A DNA stretch of 46,992 nucleotides, from contig JANLFV010000012.1 of NCBI GenBank assembly GCA_024653345.1, forward strand, positions 1 through 46,992. The letters are read 5' to 3'. Within the stretch, counting starts at the first letter, position 1. Every line of letters starts with the position of its first letter. The DNA comes from Candidatus Acetothermia bacterium (GTDB taxonomy: Bacteria > Bipolaricaulota > Bipolaricaulia > RBG-16-55-9 > JANLFV01). Below are positions 34,439 through 42,083 of this stretch, one piece after another. The translations under genes were made by a program, and so were the position numbers. A model generated the notes under the pieces. It was not told the DNA's origin and did no database searches. It was given only the letters and a program-made list of their open reading frames with translations.

Positions 34439-34861
34439 ATGGCCGAAGAGACCGTCAAGCTGCTGAAGGGAGTCCCTCTGTTCTCACGCTTCAGCGATAG
34501 ACAGCTTGGTGCGATCCACAAGACCGCAAAGGAGCGAGAGTTCGAGCCGGGAACCCCGATCGTGAGGGAAGGTGATCAGAGCAACCTCGGCTTCTACCTG
34601 ATCTTAGACGGCCAGGTGGAGGTGCGAAAGGGGAACCAGACACTGGCGAAGCTTGGCTCCGGACAGTTCTTCGGGGAGATGTCCCTGCTGGATGATCAGC
34701 CCCGCTCCGCGGATGTCGTCCCGATGACGAAGACGAAATGTCTCGTGTTGACCCGCTGGGACATCAAGGGCCTGATCAAGACCTATCCCGATATCGCGAT
34801 GACCATGCTGGAGGAGCTGGCGCGGCGCCTGCGGGAAACCGATAAGGCCCTCAGTGAGTAG
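34439..34861 (+). CDS. Single-domain cyclic-nucleotide-binding protein
   Basis: 140 residues, one cNMP-binding fold with nothing attached. The phosphate-binding cassette is recognisable as FGEMSLLDDQPRSADV, with the ligand Glu and Arg. A strong ribosome site (GGAAGGAGGAGAG) precedes the ATG. There is no HTH, so it is not a CRP-type regulator; it may act by protein contact. Position 89 nt after the cyclase suggests that both form a small signalling pair. It converges with the deacetylase gene 26 bp downstream. Confidence 0.9.
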   Translation: MAEETVKLLKGVPLFSRFSDRQLGAIHKTAKEREFEPGTPIVREGDQSNLGFYLILDGQVEVRKGNQTLAKLGSGQFFGEMSLLDDQPRSADVVPMTKTKCLVLTRWDIKGLIKTYPDIAMTMLEELARRLRETDKALSE

Positions 34862-34887
34862 CAGGTAGAGAGCTCCCCTAGCCAGCT

Positions 34888-35718
34888 CTATCTCCGCTCC
34901 AGTCCCTGGATGAGCGCCTCAATGTTTGGTCCCAGTGCTTCGGGGACGTAGCCGCCCTCCAGCACCGCAAAGACCGGTCTACCTAAGCTCCCGATCCGCT
35001 TCCCGATCTCGCGATACGCTTCGGTGGAGAGGCCGAGGGAGGCCAGGGGATCTTCGCGGTAGCCATCGAGCCCCACGGAGAGCGCCACCTGCTCCGGCCT
35101 GAAGTCCCGGCTCAGGGCCTCGTGGAGCGCGTCGTCCAAAGTCCCGAGGTAGATCGCGTCCCCGCAGCGGGCGGGGAGAGGGAAGTTCAGGCAGTTCCCG
35201 ACCGAGCTGAGCCCCGTGCCCGGGTAGAGCGGTGCCCGGTGGAGCGAGACATACACGACCTGGGGATCGCCGAGGAAGATGTCCTCCGTCCCATTCCCGT
35301 GGTGGCCGTCGATGTCCAGGATTAGGGTCTTCCTCCCCGACCTTCGCACGGCCACGGCGATGTTGTTGAAGTAGCAGAAGCCGCCGAGGAAGTCCCTCCC
35401 CGCATGGTGCCCCGGCGGGCGCATCAGGGAGAAGCCCCTGACCTCGGAGGCGCGGAGCGCCCCGCCCGCGGCTAGCCTGGCGTAGTCGTAGATCCCAGGA
35501 TAGGCCGGGGAGTCGTAGTCGAAGAAGCTGAGGCTCTTCACGCTCGCCACCAGCTTCGGGGTGTGGACGAGGAGGAGATCCTCCTCGCTCGCCGGCTCCG
35601 GCTCAACGAACTCGTATCGGCCGCGCAAGTATTCCGCGGCCCGGCAGACCCGCTCCGGGCTCTCGGGGTGGCCCGGCTCGGCGAACTCGAGACACCGCTC
35701 GCTGTAGACTATCTTCAT
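34888..35718 (-). CDS. Histone-deacetylase/AcuC superfamily protein (class II-like)
   Basis: 276 residues from ATG 35718 (GGGAGG five bases upstream; a GTG at 35721 is in frame). The catalytic His pair is in MRPPGHHAG, the zinc ligands in LDIDGHHGNGT, and VLEGGYVPEALG closes the site. Related bacterial enzymes remove acetyl groups from polyamines or lysines. It is only about 277 residues, shorter than many, because loops are trimmed. It belongs to a different branch than the HDAC11-like protein at 8073. Confidence 0.9.
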   Translation of the reverse strand: MKIVYSERCLEFAEPGHPESPERVCRAAEYLRGRYEFVEPEPASEEDLLLVHTPKLVASVKSLSFFDYDSPAYPGIYDYARLAAGGALRASEVRGFSLMRPPGHHAGRDFLGGFCYFNNIAVAVRRSGRKTLILDIDGHHGNGTEDIFLGDPQVVYVSLHRAPLYPGTGLSSVGNCLNFPLPARCGDAIYLGTLDDALHEALSRDFRPEQVALSVGLDGYREDPLASLGLSTEAYREIGKRIGSLGRPVFAVLEGGYVPEALGPNIEALIQGLERR

Positions 35719-35751
35719 CACAGCCTCCCGGAGGACCGCAACTCCCCCGGG

Positions 35752-35780
35752 ATTGTAGCAGATGGTGAGCCGGGGACGAA
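35752..35780 (-). promoter_or_regulatory. Possible promoter of the second deacetylase gene
   Basis: TACAAT on the minus strand (35757-35752) is a good -10 box; the paired -35 (TTCGTC, 35780-35775, 17-nt spacer) is poor. Predicted start about 27 nt before the start codon. Confidence 0.35.
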
Positions 35781-35800
35781 GAGTAGTGCGAGCGCGCGGC

Positions 35801-36448
35801 TCAGCGGAGGCCGAGGAACTCCTTGATCCCTTCGAGAATCGCTCGAGCGATCCGGTCCTGGTAGGCGAAGCTCTGGAGCTTGAGGGCCTCCTCGGGGTTG
35901 GAGAGGAACCCGACCTCCACCAGCGCCGCCGGAACGCGGGAAGAGCGGAGGTATAGAGGCTGATACTTCACGCCCCGGTCGTCCGAGCGGAGCCCCGCAA
36001 CGAGCCTTGCCTGGAGGGAGCGGGCTAGGACCAGGCTCCTCCAGTTCTGGCCTTGCCAGGTGTCCGGAAGGATGGTCTCGATCCCTTTCACCCGCCAGTC
36101 AGTGTGAATATTGGCATGGATGCTCACATATAGCGCGGCGCCGAGCCGATTGGCCAGGGCCGTCCGCTCCTCCAGTGGAACGTAGACATCACCCCGCCTG
36201 GTGAGGACGATCCTCAATTCCGGCTCGCTGAGGGCCTCCAGCTCGACGAGCCTGGCGATGGCCAGGTTGATGTCCTTCTCGGAGACTCCGAGCCAGCCGA
36301 TCCCGCCGGGGTCCATCCCCCCGTGGCCGGCATCGACCACCACGATGAACTGTTGCCTGGCTGAGGCCGAAAGGACGGCCGGACTGAAGGGGGACAGGGC
36401 CAAAATCAAGAGGATTACAGCGACGATCAGCCTCGCTCTTGCCTTCAT
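35801..36448 (-). CDS. N-acetylmuramoyl-L-alanine amidase (Amidase_3), secreted
   Basis: 215 residues from ATG 36448: a signal peptide (basic start, hydrophobic core to about residue 24) and one Amidase_3 domain. Zinc ligands: His in VVDAGHGGMDPG, Glu in VSEKDINLA and His in YVSIHANIH; the catalytic Glu is in LVEVGFLSN. It cleaves the bond between MurNAc and the stem peptide and acts in the envelope during cell separation or wall turnover. The frame is open further upstream, but that part overlaps the promoter and is not protein-like. Confidence 0.92.
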   Translation of the reverse strand: MKARARLIVAVILLILALSPFSPAVLSASARQQFIVVVDAGHGGMDPGGIGWLGVSEKDINLAIARLVELEALSEPELRIVLTRRGDVYVPLEERTALANRLGAALYVSIHANIHTDWRVKGIETILPDTWQGQNWRSLVLARSLQARLVAGLRSDDRGVKYQPLYLRSSRVPAALVEVGFLSNPEEALKLQSFAYQDRIARAILEGIKEFLGLR

Positions 36449-36455
36449 TTGGCAA

Positions 36456-36483
36456 AGTATACCAGCCGGACGGAGGCGATGAA
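36456..36483 (-). promoter_or_regulatory. Promoter of the amidase gene
   Basis: On the minus strand: TTCATC (36483-36478), a 16-nt spacer, TATACT (36461-36456). The -10 is good, the -35 weak. The predicted start is practically at the ATG (36448), so the message would be leaderless. Confidence 0.45.
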
Positions 36484-36588
36484 TATAACGCGGGTCACCC
36501 TCACGCACCGCTTCCCCGAGGGCGGGGATGATCACGGTCATGGCCTCTTCTCCTGAGCTTGTCTATCATCGCCAGGGAAGGAGGAATG

Positions 36589-37155
36589 ATGGCGGAAGCG
36601 ATCAAATTGGAGACGCCTCTTGGCGCGCGCGAGATCGAGCGGCTGCGCATCGGCGACAAGGTCCTGCTGAACGGGGAGATCTACACCGGCCGGGACGCGG
36701 CCCACAAGCGACTGGTCGAGCAACTCCAGCGGGGCGAGCCCCTCCCCTTTCCCCTTGAGGGGGCGGTCATCTACTATGTCGGCCCCGCCCCGGCCAAGCC
36801 GGGGATGGCCATCGGCCCCGCCGGGCCGACGACGAGCTACCGCATGGACCCCTACACTCCCGCGCTCCTCGAGCAGGGGCTCAAGGGGATGATCGGGAAG
36901 GGGAACAGGGGCAAAGAAGTCCGCGAGGCGCTCAAGCGCCACAAGGCCGTCTACTTCATCTCCACCGGCGGGGCCGCGGCGCTCGTGGCCGAGCGGATCA
37001 AGCGCGCCGAGCTGGTGGCCTACGAGGACCTCGGCCCCGAGGCGGTCCAGCGCCTCATCGTCGCGGACTTCCCCGTGATCGTGGCCAACGACATCTACGG
37101 CGGTGACATCTACGAGGAGGGAAAGAAGAGATACCGAAAGGAGCCGGTGCTATGA
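36589..37155 (+). CDS. Class I fumarate hydratase, beta subunit
   Basis: 188 residues from ATG 36589, four bases after AAGGAGG (36578-36584); an ATG at 36586 is also in frame. Marks: TPLGAREIERLRIGDKVLLNGEIYTGRDAAHKR region (residues 8-40, key R, D and H), a GPAGPTTSYRMDPY strand and an ISTGGAAALVA segment. The beta subunit completes the active site of the two-subunit, [4Fe-4S] fumarase. The order here is beta before alpha, overlapping by ATGA with the alpha gene. Confidence 0.93.
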   Translation: MAEAIKLETPLGAREIERLRIGDKVLLNGEIYTGRDAAHKRLVEQLQRGEPLPFPLEGAVIYYVGPAPAKPGMAIGPAGPTTSYRMDPYTPALLEQGLKGMIGKGNRGKEVREALKRHKAVYFISTGGAAALVAERIKRAELVAYEDLGPEAVQRLIVADFPVIVANDIYGGDIYEEGKKRYRKEPVL

Positions 37156-37994
37156 GAAAGATCAAGGCGAGCGAGCTGATCGGGCCGGTGAAGCAGGCCC
37201 TGCAGGAGATCAACTTCGACACCCCGGCCGAGACGATGGAGAGCCTCCGGCGGGCCTGGAAGACCGAGGTCTCCGAGGCCGGGCGGGGGGTCCTGGAGGA
37301 CATCGTCAAGAACCGCGAGATCGCGGCGAAGAAGCGCCTGGCGATGTGCCAGGACACCGGGATGGCGGTGATCTTCGTCGAGCTGGGCCAGGAGGTGCAC
37401 ATCGAGGGCCCGATTGAGGAGGCCCTGAACGAGGCCGTCCGCCAGGCCTACGAAGAGGGCTACCTCCGGAAGTCTGTGGTCGCCGACCCCCTCTTCGACC
37501 GGAAGAATACGAGGGACAACACCCCGGCGATCGTCCACTTCCGGCTTGTGCCGGGCGAGCAACTGAAGCTGATCGTGGCCGCCAAGGGCGCGGGGAGTGA
37601 GAACATGAGCACGGTGAAGATGCTCACCCCCGCCGCGGGGGTGGCCGGGCTGAAGCGGGCGGTGGTCGAGTTCGTCGAGCAGGCCGGGCCGAACCCCTGC
37701 CCCCCGATTGTCGTCGGCCTGGGGATCGGCGGGGACTTGGAGCTGGCAGCTCTGCTCGCGAAGCGGGCCTTGATGCGCAAGATGGGCCAGCGGAACCCCG
37801 ACCCGCGCTATGCCAAGCTGGAAGAGGAACTGCTCGAGGCGATCAATCGGACCGGCGTGGGGCCCCAAGGGCTCGGAGGGATCAACACCGCGATGGATGT
37901 GCGGATCGAATACTTCCCGACCCACATCGCTGAGTTGCCCCTGGCGATCAACATCGACTGCCACCTCCATCGCCACAAAGAGATCGTCATCTAG
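37152..37994 (+). CDS. Class I fumarate hydratase, alpha subunit
   Basis: 280 residues. The three cluster cysteines are visible in MCQDTGMAVIF, PNPCPPIVVGLGIGG and INIDCHLHRHKEI. It binds an oxygen-sensitive [4Fe-4S] cluster and converts fumarate to malate (or tartrate to oxaloacetate in related enzymes) together with the beta subunit encoded directly upstream. An Fe-S fumarase fits an anaerobic or microaerophilic lifestyle. Its start overlaps the beta stop. Confidence 0.94.
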   Translation: MRKIKASELIGPVKQALQEINFDTPAETMESLRRAWKTEVSEAGRGVLEDIVKNREIAAKKRLAMCQDTGMAVIFVELGQEVHIEGPIEEALNEAVRQAYEEGYLRKSVVADPLFDRKNTRDNTPAIVHFRLVPGEQLKLIVAAKGAGSENMSTVKMLTPAAGVAGLKRAVVEFVEQAGPNPCPPIVVGLGIGGDLELAALLAKRALMRKMGQRNPDPRYAKLEEELLEAINRTGVGPQGLGGINTAMDVRIEYFPTHIAELPLAINIDCHLHRHKEIVI

Positions 37995-38042
37995 ACCGAC
38001 CGGCAGCGCCCCGCTTCGACCCCGGCAGGCTCTGCACCTGAA

Positions 38043-38070
38043 CCTGCGCGGGAGGGGCAGCCCCCGCAGG
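38043..38070 (+). terminator. Possible terminator after the fumarase genes
   Basis: CCTGCG (38043-38048) pairs with CGCAGG (38065-38070), and GGGG (38054-38057) with CCCC (38061-38064), leaving a five-base bulge on one side and a 3-nt loop. No U-run follows. Confidence 0.35.
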
Positions 38071-38118
38071 TATCACAATTAGCCTATCAAATCTCCATAA
38101 TTCCTTCATACCCTCCGT

Positions 38119-38124
38119 TATAAT
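38119..38124 (+). promoter_or_regulatory. -10 box before the Tyr-rich secreted protein gene
   Basis: A perfect TATAAT lies 22 nt before the ATG at 38146. No convincing -35 is seen 16-18 nt upstream, so activator help or an alternative sigma factor is possible. Confidence 0.35.
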
Positions 38125-38145
38125 ATTGAGGAAAGGAGGGAGATG

Positions 38146-38709
38146 ATGCAGAAGCGTCTGGTTCTGGTCGCGATGGTGGCGCTGCTCTTGGGGCTTCTGC
38201 TCTTCCTGCCCGGAGCGATGCTCGAGGGCGAGGACCAGTCCCCTGCAGCCCAAACGGGGAGCACCACCACGGAAGAGGAGGCCCAGCCGGAGAGCTTCCT
38301 CCAGGCCCTGGCCCAGAGGCTGGGGATCAGCGTCGAGCGGTTAGAGAGAGCGTTCCAGGAGACCCAGAATGAACTGATCGAGAAGTGGGTGGACCAGTGG
38401 GCGGAGAAGCTGAAGGAGCAACTCACCCAGGCCCAGCCGCCGCAGCTCTTGCAGCGGCTGACCAGGAAGCAGGTGGGCCAGAGCTTGAAGGGTCAGCTCC
38501 GGTTGAATAGGCAGATCATCGTCGCCCAGCCGGAGAGTCGTCAATACCTGCCCTATTACTGGCCTTCGCCCTACAATTGCGTCTGCTACTGCTACTACCC
38601 TCACTATCCCTACTACATGCCCCTGCCGCTCCAGCCGGGCTGGCCTCAGCCGTGGGACTGGTTCCAGCTGCCGCTCCCCGAGACGGTCCCTCAGCCTGAG
38701 CAGAAGTGA
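38146..38709 (+). CDS. Exported protein with a Tyr/Pro/Cys-rich tail, unknown family
   Basis: 187 residues from ATG 38146 (AGGAGG six bases upstream; ATG 38143 also possible). A hydrophobic signal (about residues 4-25) is followed by an acidic Thr/Glu linker, an alpha-helical stretch with a LAQRLGISVERLERAF motif like that of several small exported bacterial proteins, a Gln-rich helix, and a striking end: from about 38548 almost every residue is Tyr, Pro, Trp or Cys (for example NCVCYCYYPHYPYY). Such tails often bind metal, cross-link or aggregate at the surface. It precedes a two-component system by about 80 nt. No function assigned. Confidence 0.75.
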   Translation: MQKRLVLVAMVALLLGLLLFLPGAMLEGEDQSPAAQTGSTTTEEEAQPESFLQALAQRLGISVERLERAFQETQNELIEKWVDQWAEKLKEQLTQAQPPQLLQRLTRKQVGQSLKGQLRLNRQIIVAQPESRQYLPYYWPSPYNCVCYCYYPHYPYYMPLPLQPGWPQPWDWFQLPLPETVPQPEQK

Positions 38710-38733
38710 GCTCCTCCGGAGAGGGCTAGAGAT

Positions 38734-38759
38734 GAGGGGCGGGGGAGACCTCGCCCCTC
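38734..38759 (+). terminator. Hairpin between the secreted protein and the two-component genes
   Basis: GAGGGGCG (38734-38741), a 10-nt loop and CGCCCCTC (38752-38759) make an 8-bp perfect stem. A mixed pyrimidine stretch follows, so it could be a terminator or attenuator, with partial read-through into the response regulator gene at 38788. Confidence 0.5.
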
Positions 38760-38787
38760 TCGCTTGCTGGAGAGAGGGCAAGGAACT

Positions 38788-39483
38788 ATGCTAGAAGGGA
38801 TGAAGAAGATCCTGGTGATCGAGGACGAGGAGCGGATTGTCGAGCTCTTGCGGGCCTACCTCGAGCGAGCAGGCTATCGCGTCCTCGCGGCCTACGACGG
38901 GAAGGCCGGACTGGAGCTGTTCCACCGCGAGCGGCCGGCGCTGGTGATCCTCGATCTCCTCCTCCCCGAGATCGATGGGCTCGATGTGGCCCGCCGGATC
39001 CGGCAGGAGTCCGATGTCCCGCTGATCATGCTCACGGCCCGGACTGAGGAGGCCGACCGAGTCACGGGTCTCGAGCTCGGGGCGGATGATTACATTACGA
39101 AGCCCTTCAGCCTCCGCGAGCTGGTGGCCCGTGTCCGAGCGGTCCTCCGTCGGGCCGAGGGGGGCCTCGCGCCGCCGCAGCGGCTCGAGCGCGGCCAGCT
39201 CGTGATCGACCTCGAGGCCCGCCAGGTCGAGCTAGGGGGGCGGCCCCTCGACCTCACCCCGACGGAGTTCGACCTCCTGTTGGCCCTGGCCCGCTATCCC
39301 GGAAGGGTCTTCAATCGGCTCCAACTGCTCGAGGCGATCAACCGCTACCCCGGCGAGGGTCTTGTCCGGACCGTCGATACCCACATCAAGAACCTCCGCC
39401 GGAAGCTCGAGCCGGACCCGGCCAACCCCAGCTACATCCAGACGGTCCACGGGGTCGGCTACCGCTTCCGGAAGGAGCTCTAG
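38788..39483 (+). CDS. OmpR/PhoB family response regulator
   Basis: 231 residues. Receiver domain with acidic pocket E12/D13, phosphoacceptor D56 (LVILDLLLPEIDG) and Lys in YITKPF; then an OmpR winged helix with LTPTEFDLLLALA and a VRTVDTHIKNLRRK recognition region, ending in VHGVGYRF. ATG 38788 has AAGGA four to five bases upstream; ATG 38800 is an in-frame alternative. The kinase gene starts directly after the stop. Confidence 0.95.
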   Translation: MLEGMKKILVIEDEERIVELLRAYLERAGYRVLAAYDGKAGLELFHRERPALVILDLLLPEIDGLDVARRIRQESDVPLIMLTARTEEADRVTGLELGADDYITKPFSLRELVARVRAVLRRAEGGLAPPQRLERGQLVIDLEARQVELGGRPLDLTPTEFDLLLALARYPGRVFNRLQLLEAINRYPGEGLVRTVDTHIKNLRRKLEPDPANPSYIQTVHGVGYRFRKEL

Positions 39484-40836
39484 ATGGCCATTCCCTTCAG
39501 GTTCAAGCTCATCGGCTCGTTCGTCCTGGTCGTGCTCGCCGCGCTGCTCGCCATCTACTTGTTCTCGAACTACTCCACCTCGCGCGAGTTCCGGCTCTAT
39601 GTGATCCGCGGCGAAGCGCAGCGCCTCCAGGACCTGAAGAACCTGCTCATCGACTATTACAAGGAGAATGGGAGCTGGGCGGAGGTCTGGGACTACCTTG
39701 CCCGACTGCGGGTCCCCGCGGGGGAGCCGCTACTGATGAGACGGCTGGTCCTCCTCGGGCCGGAAGGCGAGATCCTCGTCGCGCCCGAGCCGCGCTTGAT
39801 CGGCCAGCGGCTACCGCAGCAGCTGGTCCGCGAGGCGCTGCCGATCGATGTCGGGGGGCAGAAGGTCGGGCTGCTCCTCGCCGGCCCGGTGGGGGAGCGT
39901 CTCCTCGAGCCGCTGGAGCAGAACTTCCTCAGCTCGGTGAACCGCTCGCTCCTCCTCGGCGGGCTTGTGGCGCTCGGGATCGCCCTGGCCCTCGGCCTCC
40001 TCCTCCTCCGCCAGCTCATCACCCCGCTGAAGGAGCTGACGGCTGCTACCGAGGGGATCGCGTCAGGTGACCTGGAGCGGCGGGTGAGGGTCCGGTCGAG
40101 GGACGAGCTGGGGCGGCTAGGAGAGGCGTTCAACAAGATGGCCGACAGCCTGAAGCGCTCGGAAGAGCTCCGCCGGCGGATGATCGCCGATGTCGCGCAC
40201 GAGCTGCGGACCCCCCTCACGGTGATCCGCGGCCAGCTCGAGGCCCTCCGCGACGGGGTCTTCTCGCCCACGCCGGAGAAGTTGGAGGAACTGGACGAGG
40301 AGGCCCTGCTCCTCGACCGCCTGGTGGACGACCTCCACGAGCTAGCCCTGGCTGAGGCTGGGGAGCTCCGGCTCGAGCGGGGGCCGACCGACCTGGGGAG
40401 GCTGATCACCCGGCTGGGCGCGCGAATCCAAGGCCGGCTCGCGGAGCAGGGGATCGAGCTGGGGCTCGAACTCCCCGAGGGGCTGCCGAAGCTGAACCTC
40501 GACTCCGATCGGATCGAGCAGGTCCTGCACAACCTCTTGAGCAACGCCGAGCGCTACACCCCGCAGGGCGGGAGGATCACCGTGGCCGTTGAGGACCGAC
40601 CACAAGAGGTCTTGATCAGCGTGAGTGACACCGGCAAGGGGATCCCGGCGGAGGAGTTGCCGCGGATCTTCGAGCGGTTCTATCGGGGCGAGCAGTCCCG
40701 CTCCCGCCGGAGCGGGGGTGCGGGCCTCGGCCTGGCGATCGCTAAGCAGCTGGTGGAGGCCCACGGCGGGCGGATCTGGGCGGAGTCCGAGCCCGGCCGA
40801 GGGACGAAGGTCAGCTTCACCTTGCCCAAGGGGTAA
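39484..40836 (+). CDS. HAMP-type sensor histidine kinase
   Basis: 450 residues: membrane helix (8-27), an extracytoplasmic sensor of about 125 residues, a second helix (155-177), HAMP (178-230), HisKA with H239 in VAHELRTPLTVIRG, and an HATPase with NLLSNAERYTPQGG, SDTGKGIP and GAGLGLAIAKQLV boxes. It pairs with the response regulator directly upstream. The sensed signal is unknown; the neighbouring exported Tyr-rich protein and the PKD lipoprotein suggest an envelope signal (inference). Confidence 0.95.
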   Translation: MAIPFRFKLIGSFVLVVLAALLAIYLFSNYSTSREFRLYVIRGEAQRLQDLKNLLIDYYKENGSWAEVWDYLARLRVPAGEPLLMRRLVLLGPEGEILVAPEPRLIGQRLPQQLVREALPIDVGGQKVGLLLAGPVGERLLEPLEQNFLSSVNRSLLLGGLVALGIALALGLLLLRQLITPLKELTAATEGIASGDLERRVRVRSRDELGRLGEAFNKMADSLKRSEELRRRMIADVAHELRTPLTVIRGQLEALRDGVFSPTPEKLEELDEEALLLDRLVDDLHELALAEAGELRLERGPTDLGRLITRLGARIQGRLAEQGIELGLELPEGLPKLNLDSDRIEQVLHNLLSNAERYTPQGGRITVAVEDRPQEVLISVSDTGKGIPAEELPRIFERFYRGEQSRSRRSGGAGLGLAIAKQLVEAHGGRIWAESEPGRGTKVSFTLPKG

Positions 40837-40963
40837 GCCGGGGCCTTTCACTGGATCTCATTCCTTGTCTGATCGGACCGGGCGTCCCCTTCTCCCCCGA
40901 GCTGCCCATCTCCGGGCGCTTCGGAATTGCCCTTAGCAGAGCAGGGTCGGAGGGCATTTAGTG

Positions 40964-40999
40964 ACCGGACCGACGGGCACTAAGTCCCGTCGGTCCGGT
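40964..40999. terminator. Strong bidirectional terminator hairpin
   Basis: ACCGGACCGACGGG (40964-40977), an 8-nt loop and CCCGTCGGTCCGGT (40986-40999) form a perfect 14-bp stem between two convergent genes. TTAGTG (40958-40963) could instead pair with CACTAA (40978-40983), an alternative fold that would exclude the main stem. Confidence 0.75.
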
Positions 41000-41033
41000 T
41001 CAATTCAACGGTATACGAGCTTATGCTGGGGTG

Positions 41034-41693
41034 TTAGGAGCCGGCTGGCGGAGTCTCGGCCGGAGGTGGCGGGGCCTCGACGGTGATCGTCACCGTGACC
41101 GGATCGGAGTTCTCGCCGTCAGCATCGGTGACCGTCAGCTTTGCCGCGTAGGTCCCCGGGTTCTGATAGGTATGCTTCGGCTTGGCCGTAGTATCCTTGG
41201 CCCCATCGCCGAAGTCCCAACTGTATTTGAGTGTCTCGCCCGTGCGGGCGTCAGGGTCACTGGAGCCGGCGCTGTCGAACTGGACCTCCAAGGGAGCAAC
41301 ACCCTTCGTGGGGTTCGCCGAAGCCTTAGCCACAGGCTTGGCGTTCTTCACTGTGATCGTGATCGTGGCAGTCGTCGCTGCCTTCTTGTCATCGGTCACG
41401 GTGAATTTGACGGTGTAGGTTCCGGGCTTCTCATAAGTATACTTCGGGTTCTGCTCCGTGCTCTTGCCCTTGGTGTCCCCGAAGTCCCAGGCGTAAGTCA
41501 AGGCCTTCTTCTCCGGGTCCGTCCCCGTCCCCTTGAACTCCACGACTTTGCTGTTGAGCGTCGCCTTGTCCGCTGGGCTGGTAATCTTCACATCTGTCGG
41601 GGGCTTATTCCCGGCACAGCCACCGAGGATCAGCGCGAGCGACACCAACATCAGCAGAGAGACAATTAACAGTGGAACCTTTGCCCGATTCAT
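41034..41693 (-). CDS. Lipoprotein with two PKD domains
   Basis: 219 residues from ATG 41693, seven bases after AGGAGG. A signal peptide ends in the lipobox LILGGC (C26), so it is a membrane-anchored lipoprotein. Two PKD domains follow, each with YxWDFGD (in LTYAWDFGD and LKYSWDFGD) and a GTY-x-V/A-KLTVTD-type strand. The tail is Pro/Glu/Ala-rich. PKD domains mediate protein or glycan contacts at the cell surface; no enzyme domain is present. It has a strong promoter about 150 nt upstream. Confidence 0.93.
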   Translation of the reverse strand: MNRAKVPLLIVSLLMLVSLALILGGCAGNKPPTDVKITSPADKATLNSKVVEFKGTGTDPEKKALTYAWDFGDTKGKSTEQNPKYTYEKPGTYTVKFTVTDDKKAATTATITITVKNAKPVAKASANPTKGVAPLEVQFDSAGSSDPDARTGETLKYSWDFGDGAKDTTAKPKHTYQNPGTYAAKLTVTDADGENSDPVTVTITVEAPPPPAETPPAGS

Positions 41694-41849
41694 AAATCGA
41701 CCTCCTTGCTCAAGTTCGAAATATCCCTGTCCGCTTCCCACGATCTTCGCGCTAGTTTATCCCTCCTTTCCACCTGATAGGCCCTCACCCGGATTTCCCA
41801 AATGATCAAATACACCGAGGCCGCTCTACTAGCCCTCAACCTGGCCGTT

Positions 41850-41877
41850 ATTATACCTCATACGCCCATTCTGTCAA
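41850..41877 (-). promoter_or_regulatory. Strong promoter of the PKD lipoprotein gene
   Basis: On the minus strand: TTGACA (41877-41872), a 16-nt spacer, TATAAT (41855-41850). Both boxes are perfect consensus. The predicted leader is about 150 nt. It contains a second purine-rich AGGAGGG near 41763 without a nearby start codon, so an untranslated regulatory role is possible. Confidence 0.75.
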
Positions 41878-42003
41878 GTGTGATGATACGCGAATTCTGG
41901 CCCGAAGTCAAGCCGCCAGCAGACCCGAGAGGGCCTGGCCCATCTTCTGCCAGCCGATCGGGCATTGTTGACCCGCATCGTGCAGGGTCGCTGCGCGCCG
42001 TCA

Positions 42004-42032
42004 TTGTCCCTTCACAGTGTGGATGCTATAAT
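42004..42032 (+). promoter_or_regulatory. Promoter of the membrane pyrophosphatase gene
   Basis: TTGTCC (42004-42009), a 17-nt spacer and a perfect TATAAT (42027-42032). Predicted start near 42039, about 45 nt before the GTG at 42084, with an AAGGAGGAG ribosome site. Confidence 0.65.
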
Positions 42033-42083
42033 ACCCTGAATTTCGGGCTCACTCTGGAGGCACAATCTAGAAGGAGGAGTCAA

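Noticed and set aside
40951..41010. tRNA-like structure because of the long stem and a GGTTCAATTC stretch
   Set aside because: No cloverleaf can be built. The 14-bp stem without further arms is a terminator.
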